Source of the DNA: CAZJCK01 sp964544635
GTDB taxonomy: Bacteria > Zixibacteria > MSB-5A5 > GN15 > FEB-12
Direction of reading: 5' to 3'
DNA: 22,464 nucleotides
NCBI GenBank assembly: GCA_964544635.1
Contig: CAZJCK010000059.1
Coordinates: forward strand, 1-22,464
Shown here: positions 7,780-14,114 of the stretch, one piece after another
Position numbering within the stretch: the stretch's first letter is position 1
Layout: every line of letters begins with the position of its first letter
The notes under the pieces: generated by a model
What the model was told of the DNA's origin: nothing
Seen by the model: the letters and a program-made list of their open reading frames with translations, nothing else
Database searches by the model: none
Translations under genes and position numbers: made by a program

Positions 7780-7795
7780 TGTGAAAAAGATCACG
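7780..7795. promoter_or_regulatory. CRP/FNR-family-like binding site
   Basis: TGTGA-AAAAGA-TCACG matches the CRP-type consensus TGTGA-N6-TCACA at nine of ten defined bases. It lies downstream of the proposed start of transcription, a position that would favour repression unless another promoter is used. No CRP-family gene is visible in the window, so this rests on the sequence alone. Confidence 0.35.
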
Positions 7796-7854
7796 ATCGG
7801 TGATCGTTCGAATGATAGTTTCGGTTCTCAACATCAAGTCTGGAGGTCTTTTTG

Positions 7855-8760
7855 ATGAACCTTGTCATATTTCTTTTCAAGAGGCCAATTGCAAGGTTGC
7901 TGGCATTTGCTGCGGCGGTGTCGATAGGCCTTGCTTCGCAACTCTCGGCATTGCCATCCGGTCCGGAGGGCGCAACAGTCGTTGGCGATGAAACATGTCA
8001 GGCGTGTCATGAAGACGTCTTTGATGCTTTCACGAGAACGGCGCACGGCGCAGGGGCCGGTTTTGGACTTCAAAAACCGACCTGTGAATCGTGTCATGGA
8101 CCGGGCAGTGTGCACGTCGAAACCGGAGAGGCGAAGGATCTCTGGATTCTCTCTGAACTGCCGTCCAATCAGGCGTCGGACGTTTGTCTGAGCTGTCACG
8201 GGGGTGCGAAATTTGTGCAGTTTCATGCCGGGGCTCACGGCCGAAATGACGTCGGATGTGCGGACTGTCACGATGTGCATTCCGAGTTTCACCAGAATTT
8301 GCCGGAGCGTGATCCGGAACTTTGCTACTCCTGTCACCAGGACATCGCAGCCAAAATGAATATGCCGTCCCGCCACCCCGTGCGCGAAGGCAAAATGACC
8401 TGCGGTGACTGTCACAATGTGCATGGTGAATCTCGCGGCATCAAATCGCATACGAATGCGAACGATCTGTGTTTCCGCTGTCATCCCGACAAGCAGGGCC
8501 CCTACCAGTTCGAACACGCCGCCGTGGTCGAGGGGTGTCACACCTGTCACGATCCGCATGGTGCGACAGTCAATCATCTTCTTTCCTATTCCGAACCGTT
8601 TCTCTGCCTGCAATGTCATCACGTGCATTTTCAGATTCGAGAACATCTCGATGTGCGGGCGACCGCTTCGGCTCGATGCACCCAGTGTCACCCCGCAATA
8701 CACGGCAGCGATCTGCCGTCAACTCTCAAAACCGCCGGTGGCCGCGGATTAACACGATAG
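7855..8760 (+). CDS. Periplasmic decaheme c-type cytochrome, DmsE/MtrA family
   Basis: A 301-residue exported protein with a signal peptide (hydrophobic about 14-30) and exactly ten CXXCH sites: CQACH, CESCH, CLSCH, CADCH, CYSCH, CGDCH, CFRCH, CHTCH, CLQCH and CTQCH. Many distal histidines are present (for example HDVHSEFH, HNVH, HHVHF). The length, the heme count and the ending HPAIHGSDLP match the DmsE/MtrA/PioA family. Members thread a heme wire through a porin of the MtrB family, and that porin is encoded directly downstream. ATG 7855 is preceded by GGAGG (7842-7846) at 8 bases, which favours it over the TTG at 7852. Electrons could arrive from the octaheme-b protein at 2281. The direction of flow (metal reduction, DMSO-type respiration or oxidation) cannot be told from sequence. 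Confidence 0.93.
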   Translation: MNLVIFLFKRPIARLLAFAAAVSIGLASQLSALPSGPEGATVVGDETCQACHEDVFDAFTRTAHGAGAGFGLQKPTCESCHGPGSVHVETGEAKDLWILSELPSNQASDVCLSCHGGAKFVQFHAGAHGRNDVGCADCHDVHSEFHQNLPERDPELCYSCHQDIAAKMNMPSRHPVREGKMTCGDCHNVHGESRGIKSHTNANDLCFRCHPDKQGPYQFEHAAVVEGCHTCHDPHGATVNHLLSYSEPFLCLQCHHVHFQIREHLDVRATASARCTQCHPAIHGSDLPSTLKTAGGRGLTR

Positions 8761-8772
8761 GAGGACGTGATT

Positions 8773-10929
8773 ATGCGTGTACAGATGATAAAAATTCTGA
8801 TCCTCACCGTGATCATATTCTCCGGTGGGCTGGCGGGTCCTGAACGGGCAATAGCTGAAGAATCGTCGGCTGATTCAGTGCGCCCGGTAATTGAAGTGCA
8901 ATCGCTCACCGTTGGAGCGCAGGGGTCCGATATCGAGGACTACGGCGGCAAGGTGAGTGAATATGAGATTCTTGATAAAGGCGCGCGGGCACAATTTGGC
9001 GTTGAGCTGCTTGGCGCCAGTCAGAACTCCCGGTTTTGGTTGCTGGCATCCCACTTGGCCAACGATGACCAGGCATATTCAGCAGATCTGAGGCTCGATC
9101 AGTGGATTCGCGCGGACTTTAATTTCAGCAAGTTTCGACACTGGCTGGACCATGACCCTCTCGCCTACGGCGTGGAGGTGGAAGGTTTGCCGCCGATCCG
9201 AAAGGTATATAAAATTGACGAGGAGCCGGGGGCCATTTACCAGGTCAACCACTCCGTTTCCGATGTCAACGCGCAGTTCCGGGTGCCCGGCGCGCCGGGC
9301 ATAACTGCCCATACCTCGGTGCGAAGCGAGTCGCGGCACGGACGGCAGCAGGCGGTGTCGTTTGATATGTGTCAGACCTGCCACATATCCTCGCGCGGCC
9401 GCGAGGTCAATCAACTGGTGAGCGACTACAGTATCGGCGCAGCCGTCGCCGCCGGAAAAGGGGAGATTGACTATACGTTCACCTACCGCGACTTCGATGA
9501 CAACCGCGATGCGCCGCAGAGCTACATGGGTGGGCCGGCATGGAATCCCGATACAGCGCTATTCGAAACCTGGAACACCGGCTATTCGCCAACCTACGAT
9601 GACAAGCGCTTCTACAATAACTCCTGGCAGCCGTATTCATTGATTCCGAGTCATCGGAAGATGTCGCACTTGCTTGACATCTCCCAGTCCCTTACTCCAA
9701 AGTTGTCTCTGCTGCTGCAGGCGGCGTATGTCTCTACGGAGAATCAATATACCGGACTCGAAATGATGCAGGGCCACGGCAGCTTCCTTGCCACGTATAT
9801 TGCGTCGCAACAGCTGACGCTCAGTGGCCGTTACGAGTTCCAACGTATCGACAATGACGATCTGCTTTCGACCAAACTGGCCACAATCAACTCCTTGATG
9901 GATACATCGGACGTTTATTATCCTACGGCCGACAACCTTCTCAACTCCGCGCTCACGCGAACCACACATGATGGCGATCTGTTCGGATCGTATCGCCTGA
10001 GCCGCGCTACCAGTCTTCTGTTCGGAGCAGGCTACGGCTATATCGACCGCGACGATTTCGGTACCGAGCCAACCACCGAGATCCGGGGATCGATCGGTGT
10101 CCTTACCAGGCCTTTTCAGCGGGGACGGCTCAAGGTGGAGTATGAAGCCGGCTTCATCGATAATCCGTTTTCCAATCCGAGGGCAGGCAAGGAAGGTCCG
10201 CCCGATACGTCTTACTACGACGCCATCTATTCGACCTTTGCTCGGATAATACGGGAGGACCCGCTCGCCGCCGATCCCACCGATCGCCATGAAGTAAAGG
10301 CTCGACTGAGTGGTTCCTTTAGTCGCGTGTTTTCATACGTCGTCGGCGGTACATGGATGAGCCGGGTTAATGATGATACCGATTGGGAATCGAAGACGAT
10401 ATCGCCGTTCGCTAACGTCAGCATCATGTCCCAATCAGGGAGCATGCTCTCCGCCGGATACAGCTATTTTCGCAATCGCTCCAAGACCCTTTTCTCGGCG
10501 CCTGACATGCTGCTCAAAGGCGGACAACTGCAGTATCATCACGGATCTTTCTACCGCCTGGTGCCATACGATGAAGACGTCCACACTCTTACCATGTCTG
10601 GAATCGCGCAGGTATCCAAGAAGGTCAGCTTCAATGCGTCGGCAACATATGTGTTGTCCGAAGCATTCTACGACACGAAGGATTATATCGGATTGCCCGA
10701 TCACGGCGAACCGACCGACACTGTTGACTTGAGAAATCTCAACCAATTTTCGCAGCACGACTATCGCCAGTTGTGGCTCAATATTGGGATGGAGTACAAC
10801 TTGTGGTCGAACGTCTTTTTTACGGTCAATGCCGGTCTAAACGACTTCGAGAACAAGAAGATATATCTGTATGATATGTCTGGAAGGGCGTATTCGTTAC
10901 AAACGGCAATAACTCTGCGACGGCTGTAG
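8773..10929 (+). CDS. MtrB/PioB-family outer-membrane beta-barrel porin
   Basis: A 718-residue exported protein: signal peptide (hydrophobic about 5-22), then alternating amphipathic strands rich in Tyr, Ser and Asp, ending in an aromatic/hydrophobic strand (YSLQTAITLRRL) as in outer-membrane barrels. It would form the sheath that lets the decaheme cytochrome cross the outer membrane. It starts 12 bases after the cytochrome stop. ATG 8773 has GGAGG (8760-8764) at 8 bases, better than GTG 8767 at 2 bases. It contains one CXXCH (MCQTCHISS; C200, C203, H204), unusual inside a barrel sequence; the well-known MtrB CXXC lies near the mature N-terminus and lacks the histidine context. No surface MtrC-like cytochrome follows. 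Family identification rests on size, composition and operon context. Confidence 0.87.
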   Translation: MRVQMIKILILTVIIFSGGLAGPERAIAEESSADSVRPVIEVQSLTVGAQGSDIEDYGGKVSEYEILDKGARAQFGVELLGASQNSRFWLLASHLANDDQAYSADLRLDQWIRADFNFSKFRHWLDHDPLAYGVEVEGLPPIRKVYKIDEEPGAIYQVNHSVSDVNAQFRVPGAPGITAHTSVRSESRHGRQQAVSFDMCQTCHISSRGREVNQLVSDYSIGAAVAAGKGEIDYTFTYRDFDDNRDAPQSYMGGPAWNPDTALFETWNTGYSPTYDDKRFYNNSWQPYSLIPSHRKMSHLLDISQSLTPKLSLLLQAAYVSTENQYTGLEMMQGHGSFLATYIASQQLTLSGRYEFQRIDNDDLLSTKLATINSLMDTSDVYYPTADNLLNSALTRTTHDGDLFGSYRLSRATSLLFGAGYGYIDRDDFGTEPTTEIRGSIGVLTRPFQRGRLKVEYEAGFIDNPFSNPRAGKEGPPDTSYYDAIYSTFARIIREDPLAADPTDRHEVKARLSGSFSRVFSYVVGGTWMSRVNDDTDWESKTISPFANVSIMSQSGSMLSAGYSYFRNRSKTLFSAPDMLLKGGQLQYHHGSFYRLVPYDEDVHTLTMSGIAQVSKKVSFNASATYVLSEAFYDTKDYIGLPDHGEPTDTVDLRNLNQFSQHDYRQLWLNIGMEYNLWSNVFFTVNAGLNDFENKKIYLYDMSGRAYSLQTAITLRRL

Positions 10930-10972
10930 ATTCTGCCGCCCTGAATTGTCAGTTTTGACGAATGTCAGATAA

Positions 10973-11000
10973 GCGGGCGCAGTAGAGATACTGCGCCCGC
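10973..11000 (+). terminator. Strong hairpin after the porin gene (terminator-like)
   Basis: GCGGGCGCAGTA (10973-10984) pairs perfectly with TACTGCGCCCGC (10989-11000) across a GAGA loop. It sits 44 bases after the porin stop. No T-run follows, so it may act as an RNA-end stabiliser or a Rho-associated boundary rather than a classical intrinsic terminator. Confidence 0.55.
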
Positions 11001-11179
11001 TGCAATTACGGTTCGGAAGTCTGGTGACCCGCCCGATCGTAAACCACTGGAGCGATCAGAACGCACGGCAAACGCGCTGCACGGCCACGCTTATTCGCCT
11101 GTAGCGAATCCTCATGGCCTGACGGCAGACGGCTGTTCGGCAGATCCTCACCATATCTTCATTTTTTCTTTATATAGAT

Positions 11180-11208
11180 TTGACAATGGGAACATAAGCT
11201 GGTAACGA
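11180..11208 (+). promoter_or_regulatory. Candidate promoter of the small-protein/arsR/arsC operon
   Basis: TTGACA (11180-11185) is followed after 17 bases by TAACGA (11203-11208), a weak -10. It lies in an AT-rich stretch about 95 bases ahead of the first gene. The -10 is embedded in a palindrome, as would be expected for a metalloid-derepressed ArsR promoter. Confidence 0.42.
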
Positions 11209-11215
11209 TTCGTTA
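11203..11215. promoter_or_regulatory. Candidate ArsR operator palindrome
   Basis: TAACGATTCGTTA is a perfect 13-base palindrome around a central T and covers the -10 of the proposed promoter. ArsR/SmtB repressors bind imperfect AT-rich palindromes at such positions and leave when As(III) binds. The assignment is positional. Confidence 0.38.
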
Positions 11216-11301
11216 TATGGCGAAATATAGTCTTCAAACAGGATTGAGTGTGTCAAGTAAAGCCGCCCATCCAGCGAGGATAGGTGGATATTCACTCTGC
11301 A

Positions 11302-11541
11302 ATGAATATTATTATTGTCATATTTCTGAACCTGGGCCTGATGGTGGCGGCATTTTTCGTATGGCGGCAGACGATAATTGTCATTCATTACCGTGCACAG
11401 AAGATCGGCGCCACGGAGGTAAAGGACTTTGTCCGTCTTCGCGACGACATATTCTGCCGGCTGTACATTTCAATGGGCATGGTGTTGAACTGTGCTCTGC
11501 TTGCTCTGGTTTATGCTATCAAGCGGACTATATTGCCGTAA
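11302..11541 (+). CDS. Small two-helix membrane protein of unknown function
   Basis: A 79-residue protein from ATG 11302; a GTG at 11284 would add six residues. Two hydrophobic segments (about 2-20 and 57-76) flank a charged stretch (HYRAQKIGATEVKDFVRLRDD). Neither start has an ideal SD: AGGTGG at 11282-11287 is 14 bases from the ATG, and GAGGA is only 3 bases from the GTG. It ends 16 bases before the ArsR start, so it appears to be the first gene of the ars operon. I do not recognise the family. Coding is supported by the sensible membrane topology and the position under the promoter, but a chance frame cannot be excluded. Confidence 0.55.
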   Translation: MNIIIVIFLNLGLMVAAFFVWRQTIIVIHYRAQKIGATEVKDFVRLRDDIFCRLYISMGMVLNCALLALVYAIKRTILP

Positions 11542-11557
11542 GTCCAGAGGTGAATGC

Positions 11558-11935
11558 GTGACTATGGAAACTGTTCCTATGGTAAAAGCTCTGAAGGCGC
11601 TTGGTGATGGAACCCGATTGAGGGCCGTATTGGCGCTGCGGGACCAGGAATTGTGTGTCTGTCAAATTGTTGAGCTCCTCGAACTGGCCCCTTCGACCGT
11701 ATCCAAGCACCTGCAAATTCTCAGGGAAGCCGGCTTGGTCGTGTCTCGTAAAAAGGGTCGCTGGGTCTATTACAGTATTTCTGAGTCTGATGCCGCCGGT
11801 GTTCCAATAGCTGCTCTTGACCTGATCCTGACAGCGGCTCAGGACACCGAAACGGCCAGAGCGGGCACGCAGCGTCTCAATGAGATACTGAAGCTGAATC
11901 CCGAGGAGCTATGTGAAAGGCAAAAGAGGTGCTGA
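11558..11935 (+). CDS. arsR: ArsR-family arsenic-responsive transcriptional repressor
   Basis: A winged-helix ArsR/SmtB regulator of 125 residues from GTG 11558 (SD AGAGGTG, 5 bases away); ATG 11564 is an alternative. The DNA-reading helix region is visible as APSTVSKHLQILREAGLV, followed by the wing KKGRWVYYSI. The As(III)-sensing motif ELCVCQI (C33, C35) is the canonical site in the first helices of the HTH region. A further cysteine pair near the C-terminus (CERQKRC) could add a ligand. It overlaps the arsenate reductase gene by 7 bases, so repressor and enzyme are made together. The likely operator is the palindrome at 11203-11215. Confidence 0.92.
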   Translation: MTMETVPMVKALKALGDGTRLRAVLALRDQELCVCQIVELLELAPSTVSKHLQILREAGLVVSRKKGRWVYYSISESDAAGVPIAALDLILTAAQDTETARAGTQRLNEILKLNPEELCERQKRC

Positions 11936-12372
11936 AGATACTGTTTTTGTGTACGGGGAACTCCTGTCGCAGTCAAATGGCCGAAGGCTGGGCACGGAAA
12001 CTCAAGGGCGACGTAATCGAGGCGTATTCCGCCGGAACGTCGGCTAACGGGCTGGATCCGAATGCGGTGAAGGCAATGGCCGAAGCCGGAGTCGATATCT
12101 CCACGCAAACGTCGAAAACGGTGGCAGATCTCGCAACCCGTGAGTTTGACTACGTCATTACCGTGTGTTCCGATGCCGATCAGAATTGCCCGATTTTTCC
12201 CGGGAAAGCCGTCAGACTCCACCATGGGTTCGACGATCCGCCCAGGCTGGCCAGGGCTGCAAAGACCCCGGAGGAAGCGCTGTCACACTACCGGCGCGTG
12301 CGGGATGAAGTCAAGGACTTCATAACTACGTTGCCGGAGTCACTCCCCAAAAAGCCAGAGGTACAGACGTGA
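11929..12372 (+). CDS. arsC: Thioredoxin-coupled arsenate reductase (low-MW phosphatase fold), first copy
   Basis: Reduces arsenate to arsenite in the cytoplasm. The 147-residue protein has the low-molecular-weight tyrosine-phosphatase P-loop CTGNSCRS (C8 to R14) and the redox pair C80 and C87 in VCSDADQNC. These match the Staphylococcus aureus ArsC triad C10/C82/C89 with a constant offset of two, so thioredoxin-dependent recycling is expected. Start GTG 11929 overlaps arsR and has AAAGG (11916-11920) at 8 bases. It overlaps the second reductase gene by 4 bases (GTGA). The tight overlaps indicate a single transcript with arsR. Confidence 0.92.
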   Translation: MLKILFLCTGNSCRSQMAEGWARKLKGDVIEAYSAGTSANGLDPNAVKAMAEAGVDISTQTSKTVADLATREFDYVITVCSDADQNCPIFPGKAVRLHHGFDDPPRLARAAKTPEEALSHYRRVRDEVKDFITTLPESLPKKPEVQT

Positions 12373-12809
12373 AGGCGAATGTCTTGTTTCTCTGTTCCGG
12401 CAATTCGTGCCGGAGCCAGATGGCCGAAGGATTTCTCCGTAAGTATGCTGGAGACCGTTATGAGGTCTTCAGTGCCGGCCTTGAGCCAAGGGCGGTGCAT
12501 CCGCTCGCGGTACAGGTTATGGACGAAATCGGAATCGACATCTCCGGACAGCAGTCGAAAGGAGTTGAGGCTGTGCTGGGCAAACAGTCGTTCAAGCACG
12601 CCATTTTTGTTTGTCAGGACACCGAGGAAAACTGCCCCAGCATCTACCCGTTTGCTCTCGAAAAGATCACCTGGCCTTTTGATGATCCGGCTGCGGTTCA
12701 GGGTAATGATGAGGAAGTTTTGAAAAGATTCCGGGCGGTGCGGGACGAGATAGGTGCAAAAATCAGGAGTTGGCTCGCTGCGGTTACTGACAAGGCTTCA
12801 AAGGAGTAG
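12369..12809 (+). CDS. arsC: Thioredoxin-coupled arsenate reductase, second copy
   Basis: A 146-residue paralogue of the preceding protein, also with the P-loop CSGNSCRS (C9 to R15) and the redox pair C82 and C89 in VCQDTEENC. All three catalytic cysteines are present, so this copy too looks active. The two proteins share motifs but differ widely outside them (for example HHGFDDPPR against TWPFDDPAA), which suggests an old duplication or separate acquisition rather than a recent tandem copy. Start GTG 12369 overlaps the previous stop. It could be specialised for another oxyanion or redox partner, which the sequence cannot settle. The acr3-like remnant follows 14 bases after its stop. Confidence 0.9.
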   Translation: MKANVLFLCSGNSCRSQMAEGFLRKYAGDRYEVFSAGLEPRAVHPLAVQVMDEIGIDISGQQSKGVEAVLGKQSFKHAIFVCQDTEENCPSIYPFALEKITWPFDDPAAVQGNDEEVLKRFRAVRDEIGAKIRSWLAAVTDKASKE

Positions 12810-12967
12810 AGGGGTGCTGTGCTGTGAGTGCTGACGGATCAGTCGTCAAAGGGCCTGGTTTTCTGGATCGGTACCTCTCCGTATGGATATTTGCTGTGGG
12901 CATCGGCCGAATTCTCGAAGTTTCTGTGCTGATTGGCCTGGTCCATGTCGAGCTGTATTTACAGAGC

Positions 12968-12989
12968 AATTGTTTCCCGGGGAACAATT
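12968..12989 (+). repeat. Inverted repeat at the end of the acr3 remnant
   Basis: AATTGTT (12968-12974) and AACAATT (12983-12989) flank TCCCGGGG, giving a stem that can extend through a T-G wobble. It is followed by only a short TTTAG, so it is at best a weak terminator for the ars operon. A second inverted repeat, CTCATG-TTGCC-CATGAG, follows at 13001-13017. Confidence 0.4.
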
Positions 12990-13022
12990 TTAGAGATGTG
13001 CTCATGTTGCCCATGAGAAGAC

Positions 13023-13051
13023 TTGCGCCGGATTCCGTCTTTCTTTATAAA
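13023..13051 (+). promoter_or_regulatory. Candidate promoter of the pst operon
   Basis: TTGCGC (13023-13028), 17 bases, then TATAAA (13046-13051) gives a reasonable sigma70-like promoter about 30 bases ahead of the pstS ATG. No clear PHO box (repeated CTGTCAT) was found upstream, so PhoB control is not supported by what I can see. Confidence 0.42.
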
Positions 13052-13083
13052 CACCCCTATGACCATGAAATGAAAGGTATGAT

Positions 13084-14103
13084 ATGTCAAGTTGCTCCTA
13101 TTGCGCAAAGCTCGTGACACTCGTTGGACTGGTTTCGTTCCTTATTGGCTGCGGCGGCAATCAGGATAGCACGATCGTACTGGTCGATGGCTCCAGCACC
13201 GTGTTCCCGATCTCCGAGGCGGCTGCGGAAGAGTATGGAAAGATCAATCAACAGCACCGGGTGACGGTCGGCATCTCCGGCACCGGTGGCGGTTTTAAGA
13301 AGTTCGGGGCGGGCGAGGTCCACATTGTAGGGGCGTCCAGGCCCATCACGCCGTCAGAAGTTGAACTCTGCAGGAAGAACGAAATCGAGTACATCGAACT
13401 GCCGGTTGCGTACGACGGCATTTGTATTGTCGTCCACCCGTCGAATGATTGGGTGGATTACCTCACGGTAGCTGAGCTCCGCAGAGTTTGGAAACCGTCG
13501 GCCCAGGGAACGGTCTTGCATTGGCAGGACATACGGCCGGAGTGGCCGGATCACGAGTTGCACCTGTACGGCGCCGGGGTGAATTCCGGGACCTTCGATT
13601 ACTTTACGGCCGCCATCGTCGGGGAAGAACATTCCAGCCGTGGTGACTTCACGTCGAGTGAGGACGACAACGTGCTCGTACAGGGAGTTGCCACCGATGA
13701 TCTGGCAATGGGTTTCTTCGGTTTTGCCTACTATGAAGAAAATTCGAATAAATTGCGTGCAGTCCCGATCGAGGATGAGAACCCGGACAATGGCGCTGGA
13801 CCGATCGAGCCAACGTCACAAACGATCGGTAACATGACCTACCAGCCGCTTTCACGTCCTATCTTCATATATGTAAACAAGGCGGCGCTCGACCTGGGAG
13901 CCGTCTCCGAGTTCGTGAGCTTCTATCTGTCTTCGGCGAAGGAACTGGTCCCTTCGGTGGGGTTCATCCCGTTGTCGGATAGTGCCTACACGCTCGCTCA
14001 GAACCGAGTTGACTCCCGTATTGTCGGGTCGATATTCGGCGGAATGGGTTCGCAGGTTGGCGTGGATCTCGAAGAGCTCTTAAAGACCGGTCTGAATCGG
14101 TAA
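13084..14103 (+). CDS. pstS: Phosphate ABC transporter substrate-binding lipoprotein
   Basis: Captures phosphate in the periplasm for the PstCAB importer. The 339-residue protein has a signal peptide with a lipobox ending LIGC (C23), so it is probably membrane-anchored. PstS signatures include VDGSSTVFPISEAAAEEY, the phosphate-loop SGTGGGFKKF, GASRPI and GAGVNSGTFDYF. ATG 13084 is preceded by AAAGG (13073-13077) at 6 bases. It is the first gene of a complete pst operon directly after the ars genes. Arsenate mimics phosphate, so a selective PstS next to arsenate reductases makes biological sense. Selectivity cannot be judged from sequence alone. Confidence 0.95.
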   Translation: MSSCSYCAKLVTLVGLVSFLIGCGGNQDSTIVLVDGSSTVFPISEAAAEEYGKINQQHRVTVGISGTGGGFKKFGAGEVHIVGASRPITPSEVELCRKNEIEYIELPVAYDGICIVVHPSNDWVDYLTVAELRRVWKPSAQGTVLHWQDIRPEWPDHELHLYGAGVNSGTFDYFTAAIVGEEHSSRGDFTSSEDDNVLVQGVATDDLAMGFFGFAYYEENSNKLRAVPIEDENPDNGAGPIEPTSQTIGNMTYQPLSRPIFIYVNKAALDLGAVSEFVSFYLSSAKELVPSVGFIPLSDSAYTLAQNRVDSRIVGSIFGGMGSQVGVDLEELLKTGLNR

Positions 14104-14114
14104 GTACACCCTGG

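Larger units (their letters stand above)
7500..7854. other. Regulatory intergenic region before the decaheme/porin operon
   Basis: These 355 bases hold no convincing gene. From left to right I see the nested hairpin (7485-7534), a small GC hairpin GGCGC-TCCTG-GCGCC (7610-7624), a possible weak terminator (7692-7718), a promoter (7737-7765) with an overlapping palindrome (7751-7764), and a CRP/FNR-like site (7780-7795) that overlaps another inverted repeat, GATCACGATCGGTGATC (7789-7805). The content suggests that transcription of the ars-like cluster is separated here from that of the cytochrome/porin pair. No c-di-GMP (GEMM) riboswitch consensus was recognised. Confidence 0.6.
10930..11301. 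other. Intergenic region between the porin gene and the arsR locus
   Basis: These 372 bases contain no gene I can support. A perfect 12-base hairpin lies at 10973-11000. A smaller inverted repeat, ATTCGC-CTGTA-GCGAAT, lies at 11093-11109. From 11160 the sequence becomes AT-rich and carries the candidate arsR-operon promoter and palindrome (11180-11215). No tRNA-like T-arm or other RNA was recognised. Confidence 0.6.
12824..13117 (+). pseudogene. Internally deleted acr3-type arsenite efflux pump remnant
   Basis: A 97-codon frame that begins with a good SD (GAGGGG, 12808-12813) and GTG 12824, where an acr3 gene would be expected after arsC. Residues about 11-28 (PGFLDRYLSVWIFAVGIG) resemble the N-terminus of Acr3 arsenite permeases. 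They pass directly into residues 30-47 (ILEVSVLIGLVHVELYLQ), which resemble the Acr3 C-terminal helix (family pattern like IEVPVLIGLV..ALWFQ). About 300 residues seem to be missing between, with the junction near base 12908. Recognisable similarity ends near 12991; the rest of the frame runs into pstS. The comparison is from memory of the family, not an alignment. If right, the operon has lost its own arsenite pump. Confidence 0.6.

Noticed and set aside
7500..7854. Possible c-di-GMP (GEMM) riboswitch, often found before multiheme cytochrome genes
   Set aside because: I looked for the conserved GEMM core elements and did not find them; only simple hairpins and palindromes are present.
7834..8703. 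A 289-codon minus-strand open frame
   Set aside because: It is antisense to the decaheme cytochrome gene, whose ten CXXCH motifs leave no doubt about the real frame.
9637..10290. A 217-codon minus-strand open frame
   Set aside because: It is antisense to the porin gene and shows no recognisable domain or start signal.
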